Part shown: positions 20,799-26,903 of the stretch, one piece after another
Layout: every line of letters begins with the position of its first letter
How positions within the stretch are numbered: position 1 is the first letter of the stretch
Source: Halanaerobiaceae bacterium
GTDB lineage: Bacteria > Bacillota > Halanaerobiia > Halanaerobiales > Halarsenatibacteraceae
Direction of reading: 5' to 3'
Assembly: GCA_003554685.1 (NCBI GenBank)
Contig: PWHA01000334.1
Span: forward strand, 1-26,903
DNA: 26,903 nucleotides
Notes under the pieces: model-generated
Told to the model about the DNA's origin: nothing
Databases searched by the model: none
What the model saw: the letters and a program-made list of their open reading frames with translations, nothing else
Made by a program: the position numbers and the translations under genes

Positions 20799-23132
20799 TT
20801 ATAAATTTATACTTGCCTCGCGGATGGCAGGTGACGTAAAGGTAACAATGGCCACAACCAAATAACACAGGGCGCCTACCATAAACGCGATTGAAAAGCC
20901 GAATTGCATCGCTATTACTACGGCCAAAACAGACCCCAGGACAGACATGATCCCGTTAATTCCCCAGGCCAGGGGAATATCTTTACGATCAAGCTCCCGG
21001 AGCAATCTTATACTGCTGGAAAAAGGCACACCCATAACAAGGCCAAGTGGTACGGTGATCAATAAAATTAGACCTAAAGTGACCGGTAGAGGCATTGTTA
21101 TTAAGCTGCGCATAGCATCGCCCAGCAATAAAGCGTAAATGATGCTGCCCAGGGCTACCAACCCTGAGGCCAGAGCTATAACCAAAGGTAGCTTTTTTGA
21201 AGAAACCCGTGAGGCCCAGAAACTGCCCACTCCACTGCTGATCAATAGTATAAACAGCAAGATGGAAAAGGCGACAACCGGGTTCCCAAACACCAGGATC
21301 ATTTTTTGAATTAATGTTATTTCAACCAACATGAAGCCGATACCAAGTGCTGTAAAAGTTGCTACAGGCCACCAGTATTTCTGGTGTTTCTTCTTTTTAC
21401 TTTTAAGATCATTTCTTGTCCCGGAAAAATAGAGCAAGGCAAAAGCGGCAGTAATGCTGACCACAAACAGCAAGCCAGTTAAAGAATCAGGCATTCCCCG
21501 TTCAAAATTATAAAAAAATGGACTGTTATCTGTCGCCAGGCTAACATCAAAGGGAAATTCTGAAGACAGGTCTGACAGTTCCATTCGACCTGTCTTTAAA
21601 ACATTGAAAAAAACCGGCTCAGCATGGCCTGTAAGGTGATAAGGCTCCATTCCCATTTGGTTAATATTGTGATGTATTTCCTCAATCTCTCCTGTTGTAA
21701 AAGGTTCGTTACGCAGAACTAAAACAGGATGGTGATGACCATGATTTTCATCTGTTGAAGCGGGTTGGCTTACAACTATTCGGGACAAAGCCTCTTCAGG
21801 GGATAAGCCGCGATCCATAAAAACTTGGTAAGACATCAGCATCGCTTTGGTTAAGTCGGTGCTGTCATGCAGGACAAAAGCCAGGCGTCCTTCGGGGTTT
21901 AATCGTTCCAGGTAGACTTTAAAAGCTTCCATGGTAAAAACATAGTTTTCAGATAAAGCATGGCCGGTGCGGCCGGCCGCCTGGGTAAACACAAGCGGTA
22001 AATAAATTAAATCGTATTGGGATTGGTCTTTTTCGAGGAAATTGCGCGCATCTTGTTTTACTGTTTTTACATTGTTTTGATCATAAATGTGGCCGCTGAA
22101 TTCGGAGAATTTTCGAACAGAGTTTACGATACTTCGGTTTATTTCTACAGCCGTTATTTCTTGTGTTCCGGCCAGAAGGGATAATAATATATCCTTGCCT
22201 CCTCCGGATCCGACTATCAATGTCGATTCCGAATTGCCCCATGTAAAGGGAAAATAAGTGGGATCTTCTTTTAAAAATTGGACTGATTGAAGATCACCGT
22301 CAAAGGCAATTATTTCTGAAACGGCACCACCGTCAGTAAAAATCCACTTTTTTGAGGAGGAAGAGTTATTTGTTTTTTTTACAACATCTGTCCGGGCAAA
22401 AGTGCTCCAATCAGTATAAACTATGTCGTATTCTTCATCGGCGGTCAGGCTAAACAGGGTTTTAACGCTGCTTCCATGGCCCTCCTTAAGTAATAGTTCT
22501 TGAAAGTCACCGTATATGTTGAACAAGAAGATAGCAGTTAAAATAGCAGCTACCACGGAACTGTGCAGGGCCCTTTTCTTTTCTGCAATTGCCAGATAAA
22601 GAAAAATACTGACCGTCGCTGGAATCAAAGCAATAAATAATGCTGTACTGACCGCGCCGAATTGTTCAAGAAGTGGAAGCACGGCCAGACTTCCGAGACC
22701 GCCTCCGAACAGGTCAGCAAAATAAAGCACCTGAGCATCTTTACCGTAAAGGTAAAAGGCAGCTGACAAAAAGAGGCCTGCAGCGATAAAAGGTATGAGC
22801 ACGGCCAATATGTAACCGTAAACAAACCCGGGAAAAGGATAGAGCAAAACAGCGATCACGGAAAAGGTAATGGCGCCGGACAGAATTAGTGCGTAACGAG
22901 CCAGCTCATGGGTTCCATGTTGATCAATCCTTGATTTTAAACCAGTCTGATACAGCAGCCAGGCCCCAATTCCCAGGCCAAGTATGGAGATTGAGATCAC
23001 GATAAAAACAAAATGGTACCATAACAGGAAAGAAAATATACGGATTATACTTAATTCAAAAAGAAGAGTTGAAAATGATACAAAAAATATTGCTACTAAA
23101 ATTAGCGGTAACTGACTTTTTTGTTTTGACAT
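20799..23132 (-). CDS. Large membrane protein with spermidine synthase-like domain
   Basis: 777 residues. Seven membrane helices (about 8-205) are followed by a soluble domain (about 225-520) and seven more helices (about 545-775). The soluble part has the class I AdoMet/spermidine synthase fold: IVGSGGGKD (306-314), the acidic E330 in TAVEIN and a DAR motif at 361-363. The aspartates of true polyamine aminopropyltransferases around the gatekeeper loop are not clear (LPLVFTQAAG instead of DSTDP), so it may not make polyamines. This fused membrane form is common in bacteria and archaea but has no settled function. An HGHHH stretch lies near 465 (DENHGHHHPV). It stands alone, convergent to nothing, behind AAGGAG. 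The ATG at 23132 is the only good start. Confidence 0.85.
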   Translation of the reverse strand: MSKQKSQLPLILVAIFFVSFSTLLFELSIIRIFSFLLWYHFVFIVISISILGLGIGAWLLYQTGLKSRIDQHGTHELARYALILSGAITFSVIAVLLYPFPGFVYGYILAVLIPFIAAGLFLSAAFYLYGKDAQVLYFADLFGGGLGSLAVLPLLEQFGAVSTALFIALIPATVSIFLYLAIAEKKRALHSSVVAAILTAIFLFNIYGDFQELLLKEGHGSSVKTLFSLTADEEYDIVYTDWSTFARTDVVKKTNNSSSSKKWIFTDGGAVSEIIAFDGDLQSVQFLKEDPTYFPFTWGNSESTLIVGSGGGKDILLSLLAGTQEITAVEINRSIVNSVRKFSEFSGHIYDQNNVKTVKQDARNFLEKDQSQYDLIYLPLVFTQAAGRTGHALSENYVFTMEAFKVYLERLNPEGRLAFVLHDSTDLTKAMLMSYQVFMDRGLSPEEALSRIVVSQPASTDENHGHHHPVLVLRNEPFTTGEIEEIHHNINQMGMEPYHLTGHAEPVFFNVLKTGRMELSDLSSEFPFDVSLATDNSPFFYNFERGMPDSLTGLLFVVSITAAFALLYFSGTRNDLKSKKKKHQKYWWPVATFTALGIGFMLVEITLIQKMILVFGNPVVAFSILLFILLISSGVGSFWASRVSSKKLPLVIALASGLVALGSIIYALLLGDAMRSLITMPLPVTLGLILLITVPLGLVMGVPFSSSIRLLRELDRKDIPLAWGINGIMSVLGSVLAVVIAMQFGFSIAFMVGALCYLVVAIVTFTSPAIREASINL

Positions 23133-23500
23133 TTTGACTAAAGCTCCTTTTCTGCAAGTATTTAATAACCAGGCATAATAGTTTTCTAGAATGAATTTGC
23201 CAGTATTTATTTGCTGTATCCTTGAAACTGCTGTTGTTTCCTCATTACTACATGTTAAGCTAGCAATGTGAATATCCGGTGAAGATATAATGGAGAGTTT
23301 GTGAATATTAAATTAAATTTGGAAGGTCAGGATGGTTAAAAAGAAGAAAGAAACCGCTGTCATAATCAGGCAAATGGCGGTTTCTAAACAGAAAAATACT
23401 CTTAAACATATATGGCTATAAAATGGAGTTTTGTTGTCTTTAAAGGTGATAATTAAAGAAATCGACAGCGTACTTTGTGTCCAGCATAAAATACCGGATT
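23133..23500. other. Intergenic gap between membrane protein and kinase genes
   Basis: These 368 bases hold no gene. They contain the kinase terminator (23349-23385) and, nearer 23133-23345, presumably the promoter of the membrane protein; no strong -35/-10 pair was found. Confidence 0.5.
23349..23385 (-). terminator. Terminator of the two-component system operon
   Basis: AGAAACCGC and GCGGTTTCT pair perfectly over 9 bp with a 19-nt loop. On the minus strand a T-rich run (TTCTTCTTTTT) follows. It lies about 115 nt past the kinase stop. Confidence 0.65.
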
Positions 23501-24970
23501 TTACTTCAGGTAAAGATAAAAGGCGGTTCCCTCCCCGGGCCGGCTGGTGACCAGGATAAATCCCCCGGCCGAGCGGATTAGCTCTTTAACCAGGGCCAGG
23601 CCGATCCCTGAACCGGCCTGTTTTTGTCCTCTTTCCCGGGACGGGTCGGCCCGGAAAAATCGCTCAAAAACGTAAGGGAGGTGTTCCGGTTTAATTCCTT
23701 TTCCGGTATCGCTCACCGTGATCATATACATACCATTAAGTTTACTGCGAATGCCCTCGTCATCGAGCGATTCCTGCCCCAGGGGCGGAACTGCGGCCGG
23801 ATCAAGTTCCGCTTTTTCCTGTAAACTCACTTTTACAGTTCCCCCAGGTTCGGTATACCGATAAGCGTTGTCAAGCAAATTGCCGGTGATTTTTCCCAGG
23901 GCGCCGGGATCCAGAAAAACTATCAAATCAGTTTCCGGTAACCGCAAGTTAAGATTCACTCTTTTTTCTTGAAGCAGTGGTTTGAAAGAAGCGATTTTGT
24001 CCCTTAAAAATTGGTTAAGATTGATCTTTTTACGCTCCCCCTGTTCCAGGCGGGCGTTTTCAGCCCGGGCAAGTTCATCCATATCCACGGCCACCCGGTT
24101 TAAATGCATAATTTCCTCCGTTAAAATACCCATTGTTTTCTCATCGGCGCTTATTACCCCGTCTTTTAGAGCTTCTATATAGCTGCGCAGAGTAGTGAGA
24201 GGGGTGCGCAGTTCGTGGGAGATATCGGCAACAGAACGTTTTCGCAGTTTTTCAAGCTCTTGGAGATGGAAGGACATCTGGTTGAAACAAAGGGCCAGAT
24301 CGTTTAATTCACGGCTGTTGTAAGAGGGCAGATGGTAAAGGTAATCACCACGGGTAATCCTGACTGCGGCCCGGGCGAAGTCTTCCAGGGGGCGGGATAA
24401 CCGGCGGGAAAAAAGGATTCCCAGGACAAGAGCGGCGCTGATGGCGATCAACCCTGTCCAAAGCAAGGATCTGGTTAACGTGCGCTGAAAAATTAAATCC
24501 TGCTGAAGCCAGGCACTGCCTTCGGCTTCCAGAGGGTGAGCGATGATCAAGCTGCCAATCCTGGTGTTGTTGTGCCCCAGTTCATACTGATAAGTTTCGG
24601 CGTACTCTAAATCCTGCTGTTTATCAGCTGTCATCATCCTGTGATGGTGCCTGCCCTGGCCGGTATCAGCGATAAGTCGCTCCTGGGTATCATAAAGAAG
24701 AAGGCGGGTATTGGTACTTAAGGCAGCATGAAGTAAAGGCATATGAATACCGGACCAGTTCTCGTTTGTCGCATAATACTCCAGCATGGAACTAATAATC
24801 TGATTATTAAGGGTTTCTTCCCTATCTTTGGTATAAGCCTGCAGGTGCCTGTCCAGTGAATAACTATAAATCGCCTGGAATAATATCAGGATTACCGCTG
24901 ACAGGAGCAAAAAGAAAAATACCAGCCGCAGCCACAATGGCAAGGGTGCCTTTTGCTTAATCCTCTTCAT
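23501..24970 (-). CDS. Sensor histidine kinase (HAMP-HisKA-HATPase)
   Basis: 489 residues. TM1 at 11-33, an extracytoplasmic sensor of about 130 residues, TM2 at 168-187, HAMP at 188-240, HisKA with the phospho-accepting H252 in SVADISHELRTPL, and a full HATPase_c: LLDNAYRY (N box), VSDTGKGI (G1), FERFFRAD (F box) and GSGIGLALVK (G2). The sensor has a short metal-friendly patch (GRHHHRMM, 106-113) and more histidines at H133 and H145. The gene overlaps the response regulator by 14 nt and is translated second. A His-rich exported protein is encoded just before the pair, so sensing of an extracellular metal or of envelope stress is plausible (inference). Confidence 0.93.
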   Translation of the reverse strand: MKRIKQKAPLPLWLRLVFFFLLLSAVILILFQAIYSYSLDRHLQAYTKDREETLNNQIISSMLEYYATNENWSGIHMPLLHAALSTNTRLLLYDTQERLIADTGQGRHHHRMMTADKQQDLEYAETYQYELGHNNTRIGSLIIAHPLEAEGSAWLQQDLIFQRTLTRSLLWTGLIAISAALVLGILFSRRLSRPLEDFARAAVRITRGDYLYHLPSYNSRELNDLALCFNQMSFHLQELEKLRKRSVADISHELRTPLTTLRSYIEALKDGVISADEKTMGILTEEIMHLNRVAVDMDELARAENARLEQGERKKINLNQFLRDKIASFKPLLQEKRVNLNLRLPETDLIVFLDPGALGKITGNLLDNAYRYTEPGGTVKVSLQEKAELDPAAVPPLGQESLDDEGIRSKLNGMYMITVSDTGKGIKPEHLPYVFERFFRADPSRERGQKQAGSGIGLALVKELIRSAGGFILVTSRPGEGTAFYLYLK

Positions 24971-25652
24971 ATTTATACCCTACCCCGTAAATCGTTTTGA
25001 TCAGCTGAGGTATGCCTTCTTTATGCATTTTTTGACGCAAGTTTTTAATATGGGCATCAACAGCCCGATCTTCAGAGGCACTATCATAACCAAAAATTGC
25101 TTCGGCAAGCTGAGCGCGGGAAAAAACACGGCCCGGGTGTTTTGCCAGGTACAAAAGCAAGTTGAACTCCGTTGGAGTCAGGTTAAGATCACGATTTTGC
25201 CATGTAATGCGGTGGGCAGGGGTGTCGATTTCCAGGTCACCGCCAGCGAGCACCAGCACATCCGTTAGGGAGACTTGGTCTGGATCGTTACGGCGAAGCA
25301 TAGATTTAACCCTGGCCACAACTTCTTGCGGGCTGAAAGGTTTAACCACGTAGTCATCGGCTCCGACCCCCAGCCCGTAAACCTTGTCTTCCAGGGCAGT
25401 TTTGGCTGTGAGCATAATAATCGGTACCCGTGACCCATCCCCACGTAGTTTTTTGCTGATTTCCTCGCCGCTCAAACCGGGTAACATCAGGTCAAGGATA
25501 ATCAGATCCGGTTTTTCTAAACCGGCCAAATAAAGCGCTTCGGGGCCGTCGTGGGCGGTGATTACTATATACTTTTCCCGCTCCAAATAAGACTTAAGAA
25601 TTTCTGTGATATTTTTTTCGTCATCAACAACCAGGATTTTCGGTATAGTCAA
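24957..25652 (-). CDS. OmpR/PhoB-family response regulator
   Basis: 231 residues. The receiver domain (1-120) has acidic residues D10/D11, phospho-acceptor D54 in LIILDLMLPG, T82 and K104 (VKPF). The C-terminal winged helix (about 135-229) has LTPTEFNLLLYLAKHPGRV and VDAHIKNLRQKM. The start is TTG 25652, supported by AGGAGA at 25661-25666; no ATG lies in frame close by. It is the partner of the overlapping kinase. A terminator stands between it and the DUF2680-like gene, so the pair must have its own promoter in the AT-rich 25660-25700. The His-rich gene is a likely target by position. Confidence 0.95.
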   Translation of the reverse strand: MTIPKILVVDDEKNITEILKSYLEREKYIVITAHDGPEALYLAGLEKPDLIILDLMLPGLSGEEISKKLRGDGSRVPIIMLTAKTALEDKVYGLGVGADDYVVKPFSPQEVVARVKSMLRRNDPDQVSLTDVLVLAGGDLEIDTPAHRITWQNRDLNLTPTEFNLLLYLAKHPGRVFSRAQLAEAIFGYDSASEDRAVDAHIKNLRQKMHKEGIPQLIKTIYGVGYKYEED

Positions 25653-25700
25653 TTCGATAATCTCCTATAAAGTCTATATAAATTATAAACTATTGGCTGC

Positions 25701-25730
25701 AAAAAAGAAAGACCGTCAGGAACGGTCTTT
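25701..25730 (-). terminator. Terminator after the DUF2680-like gene
   Basis: AAAGACCGT and ACGGTCTTT form a 9-bp stem with a CAGGA loop; on the minus strand a T-rich stretch with TTTTTT follows. It separates the exported protein gene from the response regulator. Confidence 0.85.
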
Positions 25731-25794
25731 TAACTATTAGGTAAATCTATTTACAGGTTCGGGTTTGGGGCACTAATTAGAATTTATGCTGCTA

Positions 25795-26130
25795 TTAGCG
25801 CACGCAATGGTCGTGACTTCCTGTTCCATCGCCGTGATGGCCGTGGTGGCCCCAGCCTCCGCCAAACATGCCGTTAAATGGTCTGAAACCTTCTTCAGTC
25901 CTTTCCTGAAAACGTTCTTCCATTTGCTCCAACTTGTAATCGCCTTCTTCTGGAGTAAGTTCATCCAGTTCAACTCTTCTTTCTACAACCTCTTTCCGCA
26001 GTCCAAAGATTTGCTCATAGAGAGAATCCAGGACCGGATCACTTTCCCGGGCGCCGGCGACGGTAGCTACCAGCAGGGTTATGGCTACAGCGGTTATGAC
26101 TATACCAATAATCATTTTTTTTGACATCAT
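25795..26130 (-). CDS. Exported His-rich DUF2680-like small protein
   Basis: 111 residues. A signal peptide or anchor spans 1-28 (IIGIVITAVAITLLVATVAGA). Residues 32-80 form a helical segment like DUF2680: LYEQIFGLRKEVVERRVE, then an acidic turn (ELTPEEGDYKLEQMEERFQER). The C-terminus is Gly/His-rich (GGGWGHHGHHG, then SHDHC) with six His and a Cys that could bind Ni, Cu or Zn. DUF2680 proteins are small exported proteins of Firmicutes with no settled role; periplasmic Spy/CpxP-like chaperones have a similar short helical LTxEQ layout. AGGAGA precedes tandem ATGs at 26130/26127. It lies upstream of a two-component system but ends at its own terminator; regulation by that system is likely. Confidence 0.8.
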   Translation of the reverse strand: MMSKKMIIGIVITAVAITLLVATVAGARESDPVLDSLYEQIFGLRKEVVERRVELDELTPEEGDYKLEQMEERFQERTEEGFRPFNGMFGGGWGHHGHHGDGTGSHDHCVR

Positions 26131-26215
26131 TCATTTCTCCTTTCATTTCTTTTTTTCTTCTGCCAATATCGTATAGCAGAAATGTGAAGATTTCATGAAG
26201 AAACCTTGTATATGT

Positions 26216-26584
26216 TTAGAACTTTTCACCGCACAGGTTGATTGAGAGGGAGCAGTACTGTTTAAAGTATTTTGAACGCAGACGGATGTTGGTGGCTGCC
26301 GCTATATTTTTGTAGCGTCCCCGCTGTCTTGAGCGGGCCGCTTCCACCCGGCTGCGGATTTCAGCTGAAGGTTCGCCTTCTTCTTTGCCATCAAGCTGCT
26401 CGTATTTAATGGCCGGCACCTCCACGTGGAGGTCGAGGCGGTCCATCAGCGGGCCGGAGAGCTTATTGCGGTAGCATGTGATCTGGTTCGGGCTGTAGCG
26501 GCATTCCAGGCGGTGATCGCCGTAGTTGCCGCAGGGGCAGGGGTTCATCGAACCGATGAACATGAAAATGGCAGGCCTTTGCAT
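26216..26584 (-). pseudogene. yifB: Internal fragment of YifB/ComM-type AAA ATPase
   Basis: The minus strand encodes the middle of YifB after the Walker B region: FIGSMNPCPCGNYGD, CRYSPNQITCYRNKLSGPL, MDRLDLHVEVPAI, then SRVEAARSRQRGRYKNIAA. The four-cysteine NPCPCG...C..C pattern is a family hallmark. It ends early after KQYCSLS with an unrelated tail, so the last 80 or so residues are lost. The N-terminal Lon-like domain and Walker A/B are also missing, replaced by the HEPN gene 15 nt upstream. The end of this fragment overlaps in sequence with the beginning of the fragment at 15.4-15.65 kb over about 30 codons. Not functional as it stands. Confidence 0.85.
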
Positions 26585-26598
26585 TAATATGAGAAGGC

Positions 26599-26903
26599 TT
26601 AGGATTCCTTTTCAGCTATCATCATGGCTTCTTGATATTCCTTTTCAGTTACAGGTTCAGCAAGTCCAGGATAACGTGTTTCTACTGCATAGTCTGATAA
26701 AGCCCCGGCTTGCTTAACATCATCTGGCACGTTTTAGCCCGCTTTTTCAACGTATGTCAGTAATTGGGTTAAATCGTGAGAATAAGGGAAACGAATGCTT
26801 AAATAAATTAATATAGCTTTAATTGCCTTCTCTGCTGATTGCTGAAAATCAAAGCAAAGGTCTTCTAAATAAACTCCACTTATCCTATTTTCCCCTCGAG
26901 TAA
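26599..26903 (-). pseudogene. HEPN-domain protein, nonsense-mutated and cut by window end
   Basis: The minus strand encodes a HEPN-domain protein from off the right edge to TAA 26599: DLCFDFQQSAEKAIKAILIY, then RFPYSHDLTQLL, then ALSDYAVETRYPG and EPVTEKEYQEAMMIAEK. This is the type paired with MNT nucleotidyltransferases in toxin-antitoxin-like modules. The R-x4-6-H RNase motif is not evident here. Codon 26736-26734 is TAA where homologues usually have Tyr (EKAGY-VP), so the frame is broken about 45 codons before the end, unless the sequence is wrong. The start and any MNT partner lie outside the window. Confidence 0.75.

Overview
The window reads as chromosome of a Bacillota bacterium of the Clostridia/Dethiobacteria sort. 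The grounds are strong GGAGG-type ribosome binding sites, TTG starts, an Agr-type peptide pheromone locus, a DUF2680-like exported protein, a TPP riboswitch and sigma-A-like promoters. The two secreted proteases are very acidic, which would suit a saline or alkaline habitat, but a genus cannot be named from this sequence. No tRNA, rRNA, CRISPR array or intact insertion sequence was seen.

Left part (1-8.5 kb, plus strand): two tandem, paralogous secreted subtilisin-like proteases, then a compact four-gene operon. The operon encodes a 159-residue membrane protein resembling the sensor half of an AgrC receptor, the AgrB processing protease, a 43-residue AgrD-like propeptide not called by ordinary gene length cut-offs, and a membrane PAS-GGDEF-HD-GYP protein. 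No AgrC kinase or AgrA/LytTR regulator is present. The layout suggests a cyclic-peptide quorum signal feeding into cyclic-di-GMP turnover. This is the best candidate for an undescribed system here.

8.6-12 kb (minus strand): a sodium/solute symporter behind a clear TPP riboswitch with its terminator, so probably a thiamin or thiamin-precursor importer, and a disulfide oxidoreductase of the lipoamide dehydrogenase/mercuric reductase superfamily. 12-16 kb is a patchwork. It holds a decayed stretch of three broken genes, a Cys-rich protein plus methyltransferase pair, an AT-rich MerR regulator with an eight-cysteine thioredoxin-like protein behind a MerR-type long-spacer promoter, a yifB (comM) fragment and a YeeE/YedE-like fragment.

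16-20.7 kb (minus strand) is a sulfur and envelope block: cystathionine beta-synthase and cystathionine gamma-lyase (overlapping genes, reverse transsulfuration), LarE sulfur transferase, and a YHS-domain protein with an Lgt-type enzyme behind a perfect CsoR/CstR-like inverted repeat. 20.8-26.1 kb (minus strand) holds a large membrane protein with a spermidine-synthase-like domain, an OmpR/EnvZ-type two-component system and a His-rich exported DUF2680-like protein. The right edge has a second yifB fragment and a HEPN-domain gene with an in-frame stop, cut by the window end.
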